The notes below the pieces were generated by a model, which was not told the DNA's origin, did no database searches, and worked only from the letters and a program-made list of their open reading frames with translations. This document shows positions 21,371-30,955 of a stretch of 64,000 nt of DNA, one piece after another; position 1 is the stretch's first letter, and every line of letters starts with the position of its first letter. The position numbers and the translations under genes were made by a program. Source of the DNA: Inia geoffrensis (Eukaryota; Chordata; Mammalia; Artiodactyla; Iniidae); the NCBI GenBank assembly GCA_036417435.1, contig CM070906.1:46575396-46639395 (forward strand), written 5' to 3'.

Positions 21371-22275
21371 GGCTGCTCTGTGCCTAGTATAAATGAGATA
21401 TATAGTCCTTTTCCTCACCTTATTTTGTTTCAGACCAGCTCTGGTGTTAACTTTTAAGACACAGATTCAATTATACCTTAAAAACAAACACATAACCTCA
21501 GAGAAAAAGATCAGATTTGTGGTTACCATAGCCAAGGGGGTGTGAGTTGAGAAAATCACATGAAGGCAGTCAAAAGGGGTTTTTCTTCCTTAAAAAAAAG
21601 ACATTAAAATAATGTTGCAGAGACCAGGAAAAGGGTTAGAAATATATATACGGGGGAGAGATGATGAGAATTAAAGCATTCCTAGATTTTCAGCCATGGA
21701 ACAGCACAATACTCTCATTCAAAAGCTATGTCCTGGGTTAGCATCAGGGCAACGTTTAGCTAGTACTTCTCTTAAAAGCACGAATGGTAAGAAGGCACCA
21801 TATCTAAGTCATCAAGATAAAGAATGTTTTAATGCAATATTTTAAAATGAAAATTAATACCAAAATATGCACGAGGAACAAAATATAAAAACTGTAAGTA
21901 AAGAAATGAAGTTGATCTCCATTTGCATGGCCCTGACAGTCTTACAAAGTAAGGCTTCATGATGTAACTGAAATCTGGGCAAATTCCACTTAGTGTATAA
22001 AATTCTTCCTAAAGAAAAAGGAAAAAGTCTGACCTGCTAAATGTCCTCAATTGCTTGTACACACCAACTCTTCTTTCTAACCTTATAGTCAAGGTGAGGT
22101 CCTGGGAAAGACATTTCAGGAACATGAGTTACAAATCAGTTAAGACTATCACGGGGTCATTAGAAATTGTCAAACATGGTGATTCCCTCAATTAAAAACA
22201 AGTGAAAAAGTAATCTTGAAAATATTAATGAGTTGGCTTCCATTAAAGATAGGAAAGTAAAACTATTACATACTT
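21371..22275. other. Cassette copy 1 spacer, empty SINE site
   Basis: This aligns with old-unit DNA at both sides of the SINE at 10569-10860 and carries no SINE at that site. No gene is seen. Confidence 0.5.
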
Positions 22276-22558
22276 GGGACTTCCCTGGTGGCGCAGTGGT
22301 TAAGAATCCGCCTGACAACTCAGGGAACACGGGTTCGAGCCCTGGTCTAGGAAGATCCCACATGCCGTGGAGCAGCTAAGTCCATGTGCTGCTACTACTG
22401 AGCCTGTGCTCTGGGACCCGCGAGCCACAACTACTGAAGCCTGCGCACCTACAGCCCGTGCTCCTCAACAAGAGAGGCCACCCCAATGAGAAGCCTGCGC
22501 ACCGCGATGAAGACTGAACCCAGCCTAAAATAAATAAACCCGGCCTAAAATAAATAAG
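22276..22558 (+). mobile_element. CHR-type SINE, cassette specific
   Basis: A complete SINE from GGGACTTCCCTGGTGGCGCAG to a duplicated CCTAAAATAAATAA tail. Related flanking sequences TATTACATACT and TATATTAAATACT are its likely target repeats. The old unit has no SINE at the corresponding point near 11510. Confidence 0.88.
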
Positions 22559-22839
22559 CAAGTAATTAATTATATTAAATACTTTAGTATAAAGACAATA
22601 TAGTTTAAATAAAGTTTAATAAAACGCTCTATTTTAATATGAAATATATTTTAGTATTCTATGCTTAATATTGAAAATATTTTAACATAAATTTATAAAA
22701 ATATCAAACATTTAAAATATTTAAATAGGATATGAATTAAGTTAAATATAAAATTAATTTTAAAATGTAAAAAATAAAAGGCTGTGAGTTTTTTTAATAT
22801 TCCTACTTTTCAGATATTCAGTACTCTCTCCCTCACTTT

Positions 22840-23504
22840 AACGCTGTATCCCTGAACGACACCATGAAGTCCCAGAGAATCAATCTACAGGGGCGCTCAG
22901 CTCCCGCGTCCTCGGCCCCGGTGGTGGCCGCGCTCCGACTCACCCCTCAGGGCGTCCCCAACAGCGTCCTGTCGTCCCATCGCCGCCACCGCGTTCCCCT
23001 TTCTCTGGGCCTTCGCTGTGTCGCGCCAGAAACGAGCCCGAATCTGAAAAATCGGCTCCCCTTTCTCTGAGGCTGGGAATCGCTCTGATTCCCCACCTCA
23101 GACCGCCCAGAAAAAGGCTTCTTTCCCCAAAATTGCCTCGCTCAAGTTTCTGTGAGAAAATAAAGCGCAAAACTCAGGGGCAGCCTGAAAATGCAAAGTT
23201 CCTGTGCTCAGCCGCCACACAAAAATGTCTCTGGTTGAGGCCGCGACAAGGCTTCCTCTTCAACACTCAGCACCGAGAAGACGAAGGCTTTTCGCGCACT
23301 ATGCGGAGTATTAAAGCAGCCTCAGCAGGACACAGCTGCAGCCCGCGAACTCAGTAGTCGGCGTTTCCCAAACAAACCCTCCGCCCTCTACCGGCCGCCC
23401 AGGGAAGGACGCTGTCCACAGTTGCAGGGAAGGAAGCTTCCCACTAATTGTTTGGCGGTTCCCACGCGTCTCCTGGAGGCCTTCTAGTGAATCACTCATT
23501 CTTA
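22840..23504 (+). promoter_or_regulatory. CpG-rich upstream region of IFND, cassette copy 1
   Basis: GC- and CpG-rich DNA begins at about 22850 after a very AT-rich stretch and runs into the IFND start. Only a weak TATA-like TATTAAA is present at 23309-23315, about 190 bp before the ATG. The position matching the IRF-like GAAAATGAAG of the old unit reads GAGAAGACGAAG here, a poorer match. This differs from the compact GAAA-rich promoters of IFNA and IFNW. A 68-codon frame at 22864-23070 starts at an ATG that is ATT in the old unit, so I do not call it a gene. Confidence 0.65.
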
Positions 23505-24017
23505 ATGGCCCAGATCTATCTGCTAGTGGCAGGAGCGATGCTCTGCTCCATCCCTGCTTACTCTCCTGGCTGGAACTTGCCTAGAAGCCATAGCCAGGAA
23601 AACAAGGACGTCTTCCAACATGTGGAACAGATGCAAAGGATCCCCTCTCAGTGGTGCCTAAAGGACAGAACCGACTTCAAATTTCCTTGGAAAAGAGACA
23701 ATATCACCCCAATCCAGATGACTCAAGGCACCTGTCACCACCATCTGATGCTCCAGCAGATCTTCAACCTCTTCACCACGGAGGATAGCCGTGCTGCCTG
23801 GAACCACACCCTCCTCGATAAACTTCTCTCTAGCCTTCATCTGAGGCTGCACCGACTGGCGCAGACGCAAAAAGACAATCTGGATTGTCGAGATTTGGGA
23901 CTTGCTGCCCGGGAGTATTTCCATGGAATCCATGTCTATCTGAAGGCAAAGGAATACAGCCCCTGTGCCTGGGAGGTTGTCAGAGTGGAAATTCAAAAGT
24001 GCCTTTCCCTTCTGTAA
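23505..24017 (+). CDS. IFND: Interferon delta, cassette copy 1
   Basis: An intact, intronless 170-residue precursor, matching the short interferon-delta class known from pig and some other mammals. A hydrophobic signal of about 22 residues is followed by a mature chain of about 148. It keeps family signposts at aligned positions: WCLKDRTDFKFP with Cys29, LMLQQIFNLFTTE, AAWNHTLLDKL, REYFHGIHVYLK and SPCAWEVVRVEI with the Cys139 equivalent. It is seven residues shorter than IFN-alpha in the loop before REYF. Cys1 is Trp and Cys99 is Thr, so the first canonical disulfide is absent. Extra cysteines are at mature 55, 106 and 144. Two N-glycosylation sites are present (NIT at mature 44, NHT at 78). 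The ATG at 23505 is the first ATG in frame; the open frame to its left begins only at TTG. It should be secreted and use the IFNAR receptor; in pig this class is linked with the conceptus. Epsilon or kappa is less likely by length. Confidence 0.9.
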   Translation: MAQIYLLVAGAMLCSIPAYSPGWNLPRSHSQENKDVFQHVEQMQRIPSQWCLKDRTDFKFPWKRDNITPIQMTQGTCHHHLMLQQIFNLFTTEDSRAAWNHTLLDKLLSSLHLRLHRLAQTQKDNLDCRDLGLAAREYFHGIHVYLKAKEYSPCAWEVVRVEIQKCLSLL

Positions 24018-24180
24018 GAATCCTCAAAGAAATGTCAACAAATACAGAATATTTTTTATTTTTATAATATTTATATATTTATATTTATAGATATATATTA
24101 GATATTTATTTATATATATAATATATATAAATATATATATTTATAATAAAAAATAAATACTTTTCATTCTCATTCAATTA
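24018..24180 (+). promoter_or_regulatory. IFND 3' region: extreme AT-rich, ATTTA-like elements
   Basis: Right after the stop, a run of TATTTAT, ATATTTAT and TATAATA motifs extends to about 24150. It ends in AATAAAAAATAAATAC, which offers polyadenylation-signal candidates. The ATTTA clusters suggest a short-lived mRNA. It is also a simple AT-repeat likely to vary in length. Confidence 0.6.
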
Positions 24181-24944
24181 CATTAGTGTTCAAGTCCAAA
24201 GCAATCTCGACTTGTGTTTCCTCACAGGCTGAAAAATCTCTGAAATGAAAATCATGATTTTAAGAAAGGTTTTGACAGAACACAATCTCTTTTCTTGTAT
24301 AACTAATTTTATAACGTAATTTAAAAGATCACTTTAAGTTTTGGGAGGGGTATTTGCTATTTTCCACATATGAAGTATACAAAGGTTTTTTGGATAGTGT
24401 GGTGTTAGAGATATTTGTCAGTTAACTTAATGCTGACTGCTGTAACGGGTAAACAGAATGCTGTCAGGAATTTGATAACAGAATCTTATCTTTCCCGGGT
24501 ATAAGAACACAAGGCAGGCATTCCTGATCAGATGGATGTTCTAAGTTGCTCTCCAAAGAGTGATTCGGGGACATGGGTACCCCCTGTTTTGCGGATTTTT
24601 CCATCATCAACAGGTGACTCCAAATTTTTCTGCAGTATTTGAGTCTATTCCACTCAGTGGTAAAGGGAAAAAGTCTGGTGCATCACATGGCACGTTTTCA
24701 AGGGCCAGGGCTATACAGGGCAAGAGCACTTCTGCTCACATTACATGGCCTGGGTTTATCCTCGTGGAAATCTCACTGCAAGGAAGTTGGGAAATTATTG
24801 GATGATTAATGGACGAGGAGACAAGTTCAGTGCATAAGGCCACTTTTCATCTTTACACTATTTGTCCCAATGAAGTTCTGGGCGGGGTGGAGGGGAACAA
24901 CGAATGTTCTTGCTTGCACACACTTCATTAAAAACCAATCGGAC
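24181..24944. other. Spacer between IFND and the L1 fragment, no gene seen
   Basis: The 81-codon frame at 24560-24805 is unrecognised and has no supporting features. No clear repeat is seen. Confidence 0.4.
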
Positions 24945-25262
24945 CCACAGAGTAAGAGAAATATCATGTATATGTGGAATCTAAAAAAATGATACAAATG
25001 AACTTATTTACAATACAGAAACGGGCCCACAGACTAACAGAAGAAACTTATGGTTACCAGGGCGGAAGGGTGGGGGAGGGATAGTTGGGGAGTTTGGAAT
25101 TGACGTGTACACACTGCTATATTTGGGATGGATGGCCAACAGGAACCTACTGTGTAGCACAGGGCACTCTGCTCAATATTATGTGGCAACCTAGATGGGA
25201 GGAGAGTTTGAGAAAGAATGGATGCATGAATGTGTGTGGCTGAATCACTCTGCCAGTAGGAA
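24945..25262 (+). mobile_element. L1 3' end fragment
   Basis: Phrases typical of the artiodactyl L1 3' UTR occur in order: ATGTGGAATCTAAAAAAATGATAC, a GGGTGGGGGAGGGATAG block, GGAACCTACTGTGTAGCACAG, then the CTGAATCACTCTGCC region. It is truncated before the usual poly(A). Counterparts are at 40268-40585 and 55594-55911. Confidence 0.82.
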
Positions 25263-25678
25263 ACTTCCTTTTTTTTGTTTTTAATAGGCGGAAAAATCTA
25301 TTCCCTTCTAACTACTTAATAGCGATTTTGTCTATTTTGATTAGAACTTAAAGTCAGTTCAGTTGACTCAGACCACGCCCCATGTAGCCCTACAAAACCA
25401 TAGACAGTAACCCTTTGGCATCTTAAGTGGAATAAGGGTCCTTTGTCATCTCACTGTCCTCTGTCTGCTTATTTCGTTGGTTCCTAAATATCATGTTCAC
25501 GTGCAGCCTTCACTTTCGTTAATGGGTGCTTTCCGACAAATCATTGTAAACACCCTAAGGTTTGCCCTTGTATCTTTGGTACATTTGGAACAGTTCATTC
25601 GTCCAGATTTATATTTCTCTCCAGTTGTATAAGTGAGTTTGATCCAATAGGGTTATTGAGGGTGTTGCGTTAGTTTTC
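25263..25678. other. Spacer, nothing recognised
   Basis: AT-rich DNA with no gene or clear repeat between the L1 fragment and the next SINE. Confidence 0.4.
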
Positions 25679-25805
25679 TTTTTTCTATTTTTTGGCCGCG
25701 CCACGGGGCATGCGAGATCTTAGTTCCCAGACCAGGGATCGAACCCGTGCCCCCTGAAGTGGACGCTCGGTGTCTTTTAACTACTGGACTGCCAGGGAAG
25801 TCCCT
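25679..25805 (-). mobile_element. Truncated CHR-type SINE (reverse)
   Basis: The head is visible as CTGGACTGCCAGGGAAGTCCC at the right edge. The body includes GGGATCGAACCCGTGCCCCC, the reverse complement of the tRNA-derived box B. It is short (about 127 bp), lacking most of the tRNA-unrelated part. Counterparts are at 41002-41128 and 56328-56454. Confidence 0.85.
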
Positions 25806-27939
25806 AAATTTTAAAGAACTTAGCAAGTGGCTAGTCCATTAGTAGCAAGCAATAAAATTCAGTTCTTACTTTTTAATATCACGATTATTATTAACCAGGT
25901 AAGATCAGGATCTTTTGGAATCATCTGATTCTCTTCCTTTAATTCTAGTTTTCTTAAAGTACCCTTCTCACTGCCTGAATGGATTTATCACCTAGACGGA
26001 TGCTCAGCAAGACTCATCTTGCTGATCCTCCCAGACAGGGTTAGTGTTCTAGCAACTGGGGTTCTGGTTGCCAGGCACTTGTGAGCTGGTGGGTGTCACT
26101 TCTTCCTTCTCTCCTCAAAACTGATCATACATGGATTAAATGAAAGAAAAACGAGGGAGCTGGCCTTGCGAAGCTGGAGGCCGTCAACTGACCCGGGACT
26201 TGGTCTTTTCTGAGCTTCTGGCAGAAGCAACCATGTTCCTGTCTTTCTGTTTTTTACATTGGCCTCATCCTTCTCCTCTGACATAGCCTCGTCCCCAACT
26301 GTGTTGCACTGAAGTTAGCTAACTTAGAATCTGTCATTGTGTCAGGGGGAAATCACTTCCCTTCTTTCACTTTCGTGACATTCAGACTCACATTTGTTTT
26401 CTTTATGACCACAAGAAAGCTGTCGAATTTTACTTTCTAGGACAGTTGCAGTGATAACCAAAAAATCTAAAGTTTGAAAATGATAGAGACTGGAGCCCCT
26501 TTGCCTTTCTTTACCTCCCTTTATTGTTCTTACCTCATCATGAATTAGAACTAATGCAGGAGCAGTGAGACAAATCTTGTCCAATCAGTCACTAAGTGAA
26601 TATAAGTTGCTAAAACTTTAAATGAAAAATTACACACAAGTAAAGGAAAGAAGGCAATTTCTCTCTGACCTAATCCTGGGCCCCGTTGCCCTGCATTCTC
26701 AGAAGGAGACAGAGACGGAGGAAGGGAGACGCCCACGGGCATCAACTGGCTGAATGAACAACTGAACCTCACTGGCCTCTGTGACATAAACTTTAATGAG
26801 AGACAGACAACACCATCGCTGAATTCTCTGCCCCCAGCTCAGAAACTTTGAGCATAACAAGCGTTGACTAGTTTTAGTAAGAGTTGAATAATAAAATCTG
26901 TATTTGGCAAAATAAAAATTATGTGTCTACTCAGGGTAAAATGATTAGAATTGGGTAACTCCTCCACCACCTTAGAGAAAACACACTTTTGCTCTCAGCA
27001 TCTGAGGGCTGCTGACACTTCTGATACCTGAGGACATGGGTCAGGAGGGGAGGAGGTCACCACTGAGGACTAGGGTCCTTCACACAAACACTCCAGGGGC
27101 AAGGGTGAGGGTCCTGGAAGATGAACTATTTTCCCAAAAAATAAACAAGCCCCTCCACAGATAGGAGACTGTAAAGTCCTCGGGATGTGGTGAGCCTGCC
27201 CTCAGGGTGGGAGTCCAGGTTAGGAAGGGGACTCTGTCACTCTAGAGGAGAGGGTGTGACTAGATGTGATCTGTCCCTTGTGACTGAGGTGCCGCTGGGG
27301 AAATACAATTGTCTTGGAATTAGAATCTCCACACCCATATTCTCCTGAAAAGAACCAGGATTCCTGGTGGGGGTATTGGCCCAGCCTGTGCAGGACTATA
27401 AGTCTCCAGTAAGAAAATGGTGGAAAGAAAGGACAGTATCTATCATAGTCCTCACCTCGTGGTCCCCTGAAGCATGACCACATGGACATGAAGGAACATG
27501 TTCTAGAAGGAAAGGAAACATGGCGGAAGCTCATGGACTCATAATAATCAGCCTCTTCTCTAAATCAAACACTAAACAAAACCCATCTTTTGTTTCAAAG
27601 AGCTTATGCCAGAGCGATCCGGTAAATCCCTAAGCAAATACAGAAACCATACGGCTGAGAGAGCCTGCCTTCCTATGTAAAGTAAGAGGTAAAAATGGAA
27701 CCTAAGATCAGGGCTAAATATTTGTTCCTGGAACAGAGGAGACCAACATTTATGTATGAAAGAGATATAGAATGTGCGTATTTACAAACCTACATCACTT
27801 CTGACTTTAAGACAAAAACCTTCCTCATTTGATTAATAAATATCCATTTGGATGGGCACATCTGAAATTACTGGGAAAATTAAACTTCTTGCAAAATTAA
27901 TAGTTTAGAATGATGACATCTTCATAGACCATGCTGAGA
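25806..27939. other. Two-kilobase spacer 5' of IFNW, no gene seen
   Basis: Several 60-104 codon frames are on the minus strand (for example 26096-26284, 26342-26584, 27220-27534). They are intact in all copies, but the copies are nearly identical everywhere, so this carries no weight. None looks like a known protein. No clear repeat is seen. Confidence 0.4.
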
Positions 27940-28022
27940 ATATATAAGTGAAAATCAAAACAAGGAAGTAAAAGTGTATAGAAATGTTTACAAAATGAAA
28001 ATTACTGTCTTCCCTATTTAAT
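27940..28022 (+). promoter_or_regulatory. IFNW promoter, cassette copy 1
   Basis: GAAA-type elements appear as GTGAAAATCAAAAC (27949-27962), TATAGAAATG and AAAATGAAAATTAC. A TATA-like TATTTA follows at 28015-28020, about 97 bp before the ATG. The layout equals that of the IFNA promoter at 13018-13098 and predicts IRF-driven induction. The upstream ATG at 28021 overlaps this box and so cannot be in the mRNA. Confidence 0.75.
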
Positions 28023-28116
28023 GGCCTTGCTTAGAAAGAATGTCATCAGAGAACCTACCCGCAAGGTTCCCCCAGACGCCCGTCTCAGCCAGGCCAGCAG
28101 CAGCCTCACTTGCCCC

Positions 28117-28704
28117 ATGGCCTTCGTGCTCTCTCTACTGACCGCCCTGGTGGTGTTCAGCTACGGCCCTGGTGGATCTCTGGGCTGCGACCTGTCTCAG
28201 AACCACGTGCGGATTAGCAGGAAGAACTTCATGCTTCTGGGCCAGATGCGGAGAAGCTCCCCTCGCCTCTGTCTGAAGGACAGAAAAGACTTCGGCTTCC
28301 CCCAGGACACGGTGGATGGCAGCCAGCTCCCGAAGGCCCAGGCCACCTCTGTCCTCCACGAGATGCTCCAGCAGGTCTTCCGCCTCTTCCACACAGAGCG
28401 CTCCTCTGCCGCCTGGGACACCTCCCTCCTGGACAAACTCCGCACTGGACTCCATCAGCAGCTGGAGGACCTGGACGCCTGCTTGGTGCAGGCGATGGGA
28501 GATGAAGAAACTGCCCTGGGAGTGACGGACCCTACGCTGGCCGTGAAGAGGTACTTCCAGGGAATCCACCTCTACCTGAAAGAGAAGAAATACAGTGACT
28601 GTGCCTGGGAAATTGTCAGAGTGGAAATCATGAGATCCTTGTCTTCATCAACCAACTTGCAAGAAAGGATACGAATTATGGATGGAGACCTGGGGTCACC
28701 TTGA
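28117..28704 (+). CDS. IFNW: Interferon omega, cassette copy 1
   Basis: An intact, intronless gene for 195 residues, the usual IFN-omega length: a 23-residue signal ending SLG, then a 172-residue mature cytokine. The mature chain begins CDLSQNH and has the four canonical cysteines at 1, 29, 99 and 139. It carries [54 protein letters not shown] and the six-residue C-terminal extension DGDLGSP that separates omega from alpha. The N-glycosylation site at residue 78 known from human omega is lost (WDTS instead of N-X-T), and no other site is present. The ATG at 28117 fits the family start. The in-frame ATG at 28021 lies in the TATA-like box. The protein should be secreted and act through IFNAR1/IFNAR2. 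It lies 4.1 kb downstream of IFND on the same strand, but each has its own promoter. Confidence 0.96.
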   Translation: MAFVLSLLTALVVFSYGPGGSLGCDLSQNHVRISRKNFMLLGQMRRSSPRLCLKDRKDFGFPQDTVDGSQLPKAQATSVLHEMLQQVFRLFHTERSSAAWDTSLLDKLRTGLHQQLEDLDACLVQAMGDEETALGVTDPTLAVKRYFQGIHLYLKEKKYSDCAWEIVRVEIMRSLSSSTNLQERIRIMDGDLGSP

Positions 28705-29100
28705 AATGTTTCTCATTGACTAAGATGCCCTATCACCCTTGCACACATGTCTTTAGTCATTTCAGAAGGCTCTTGTTTCAACTGTAATCACAGAATTTAT
28801 TGTATTCATTGAGCTAATGCTTTGTCAGTAGTAATAAGCAAGTATATGTGAAAATTATTCAGCTTCAGGGGCATCAGTCCCTAAGCAATGACTACCCTGT
28901 TATTGATTCATTCTGTTTATTTATTTATTTATATATCTTATTTTGAAATTTTCATGTAAATATATTTATACTTACATTGTATTAAAATTTAGAAAATATT
29001 CACCTTTCCATTTCATTTAATTTGCATTGTGTTTCATTTATTAAATTCTTATGAGAGAAAACTTCTTGAGTTTTTTAAGTTCTGAAACCTACATTCTTGT
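28705..29100 (+). promoter_or_regulatory. IFNW 3' region with AU-rich elements
   Basis: TTTATTTATTTATTTATATA at about 28915-28935 contains overlapping ATTTA motifs, which suggests rapid mRNA turnover. The segment near 29030-29065 matches IFNA 3' DNA near 14120-14150. Copy 1 reads TTTTGAAATTTTC near 28940 where copies 2 and 3 read TTTTGATATTTTC. Confidence 0.6.
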
Positions 29101-29597
29101 TTTTTTCTATGTAAATTTATTTCAGACTAGTATTTGTCCATTTTGTCCTTTGGAACAGTCCTACCACTTTCATTTCAGGAAATGCTTGTCAAAAGGTGGA
29201 ATTCCATGGAATTGAGGGAAGTCCTGGAAATTATGGAGAATGGTTAGTCCTGATGTCATAGGTGTAACTGATTTATACCACCAGGAAAGAGTGGTCGGTG
29301 CAAATACCTGTGGGAAGGAGTCATCTCCTCGAGGGAAGCTGGTGACATATGCGGTTGAGGGGCCAACCTGGGCGCCTTCCTCCCACCTTCTCCCGGGTCC
29401 TGCTTTACTGAACCGTTCATCCCTCATACATACCTTCAGTCCCTCCAACTCACTGACCAGCTACACAGCTGCTCTGGTTCTGTGCAGGTTTCCAGCTTCA
29501 AGGTTTCTGTTAGAGTGAAAGCCACAGGAAGACAGCACAAGTGAAAGGAGAGTACTAGGATTTTCAAAACCTCTGTGAGAAGGAGCCAGGGTTCAGG
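29101..29597. other. Spacer 3' of IFNW, no gene seen
   Basis: Two 92-codon frames overlap on opposite strands at 29170-29518. Neither resembles a known protein, and I treat both as chance. Confidence 0.4.
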
Positions 29598-29760
29598 GCA
29601 CTGGATCCCAGCTCTGCTATTAATAGCAGTGTGACCTTGACAAATAACACAAACACTAAGCTCCCTAGTTTCCTCATCTTTAATATGGGGACAATAGTAG
29701 TATTTTTTCATAGGATTATTCTCAGGATTCAATGAGTAAATATACACAAGAGGCATAAAA
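29598..29760 (+). mobile_element. MIR SINE
   Basis: GGATCCCAGCTCTGCTATTA, GTGTGACCTTGACAAAT, TTTCCTCATCTTTAATATGGGGACAATAGTAGTA and GGATTCAATGAGTAAATA follow the MIR consensus in order. It is an ancient mammalian repeat. Counterparts are at 44921-45083 and 60247-60409. Confidence 0.85.
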
Positions 29761-29993
29761 GTGTGTCTGTCAGAAATAACCAGGACTGTTAGAGTCACAG
29801 AGTGGCTACCATCAGGGAGGAGAAGGAGAGCTGCTCTGAGGTAGCAACTGGAAGGCAACATAAGAAACATGCTAGGTCCTGGGCAAAATCAATTATGTTT
29901 AACTTGGGTGCTAGTTTCACAATGTATTCAGTGTGTGAAATTTCCCTGTGCTGTATGTTGAAGATACTTGCTATTTCGGTGTATTATACTTCT

Positions 29994-30278
29994 TTTTAAA
30001 AAAAATAAATTTATCTATTTATTTACATTTTATTTTTGGCTGCATTGGGTCTTCGCTGCGGCGAGTGGGGGCTACTCTTCCTTGCGGTGCGCAGGCTTCG
30101 CGTTGCGGTGGCTTCTCTTGTCACGAAGCATGGACTCTAGGCACGCAGGCATCAGTAGTTGTGGCACACGGGCTTAGCTGCTCCGTGGCACGTGGGGTCT
30201 TCCCGGACCACGGCTTGAACTCGTGTCCCCTGCATTGGCCGGTGGATTCTTAAGCACTCTGCCACCAGTTAAGTCCTT
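29994..30278 (-). mobile_element. CHR-type SINE (reverse) with target repeats
   Basis: The sequence is the reverse complement of a full SINE: an AATAAATTTATC tail on the left, then GGCTGCATTGGGTCTTCGCTG, and a head ending at AGTTAAGTCC. It is flanked by GTGTATTATACTTCT (29979-29993) and GTGTATTATATTTCT (30279-30293). Open frames of 69 and 101 codons here are SINE-derived and not genes. Confidence 0.92.
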
Positions 30279-30293
30279 GTGTATTATATTTCT

Positions 30294-30849
30294 GAAAGAT
30301 TTTCTGGGAATTAGTAAAAATTCTTTGACAAAGAAGGATCGGTAGAAAATACTTGGATCTACTTTAAAAAGGAATAATATGGAAATAACAGAGACCTCAA
30401 ATAATGTAAAAAGGCACAAACATTTTTCATTAATAACGTTTGTTGCTTCTTTAGTAATGAGAAAGGCACAAAATAGCTTCTGAACTCTTTCATTCTTTGG
30501 TCTTTCAGCAGCAACAGAGAATCAGGAAGAAAAAAGCAGGAGCTATGAAAGGTAAGGTTCTGCTCTCTAATCCTGGGCTCTCCCGGGTTTGATCTTAGTT
30601 CTCTTCTCCATACAGTCCCAGGTCTATAATTGCTGGCAATGTCACCTCGTACAGCCTGTACTCTCAGAAAACAATGGCCCCCCAGAGGAGAGACTTCAGA
30701 GCTAGAAAGCAAAGAAGTCAGGACCTGGGACACTTCTAACCCAGGCTCTGCTCGTCCATGTGAAAGCTGGGCCACGGCACTTACCCATCAAGGGACAGTG
30801 CGACACGTGTTGGAACAAAGACTGTTTTGGTGGCAAATTTTTGGGTAAT
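30294..30849. other. Spacer, no gene seen
   Basis: A 138-codon minus-strand frame (30359-30775) is open but not recognisable. Overlapping frames on the other strand are also open. I see no splice-supported exon. Confidence 0.4.
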
Positions 30850-30955
30850 GACTCAGACAACTTAACCTCCCTAAGTTTCATAGTCTGTGTCTGGCAGAGT
30901 CCCAGGATTGTTGTGATGATTGCCTGGGGCAATGTGTGTGAAAGGGCTTTGAAAT
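30850..30955 (+). mobile_element. Second MIR-like fragment
   Basis: ACTTAACCTCCCTAAGTTTCATAGTCTGT followed by GATTGTTGTGATGATTGC and GTGTGAAAGGGCTTTGAAA fits the 3' half of MIR. Counterparts are near 46173-46278 and 61499-61604. Copy 3 differs in a few bases here. Confidence 0.68.

Noticed and set aside
22864..23070. 68-codon frame in the IFND upstream block, present in all cassettes
   Set aside because: Its ATG is ATT in the old unit, and identity among the young copies is no evidence of selection because the whole cassette is nearly identical.
23448..23504. 19-residue N-terminal extension of IFND
   Set aside because: The extended frame opens with TTG and not ATG. The hydrophobic signal peptide begins at the ATG at 23505.
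24050..24160. AT-rich run after IFND as a replication origin or satellite
   Set aside because: It is short, directly downstream of a cytokine gene stop and rich in ATTTA, so a 3' UTR with AU-rich elements is the simpler explanation.
28021..28116. N-terminally longer IFNW from the in-frame ATG at 28021
   Set aside because: That ATG overlaps the TATA-like box and so lies upstream of the transcription start. The extension lacks signal-peptide character, and 28117 gives the standard 195-residue precursor.
29436..29870. 144-codon minus-strand frame in each cassette
   Set aside because: It overlaps an MIR repeat, resembles no protein I know, and has no promoter or neighbouring exon visible.
29948..30253. 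101-codon frame with a hydrophobic start
   Set aside because: Most of it is reverse-strand SINE sequence bounded by a target-site duplication.
30359..30775. 138-codon minus-strand frame in each cassette
   Set aside because: There are open frames on the opposite strand over the same bases, no recognisable motif, and preservation explained by recent duplication alone.
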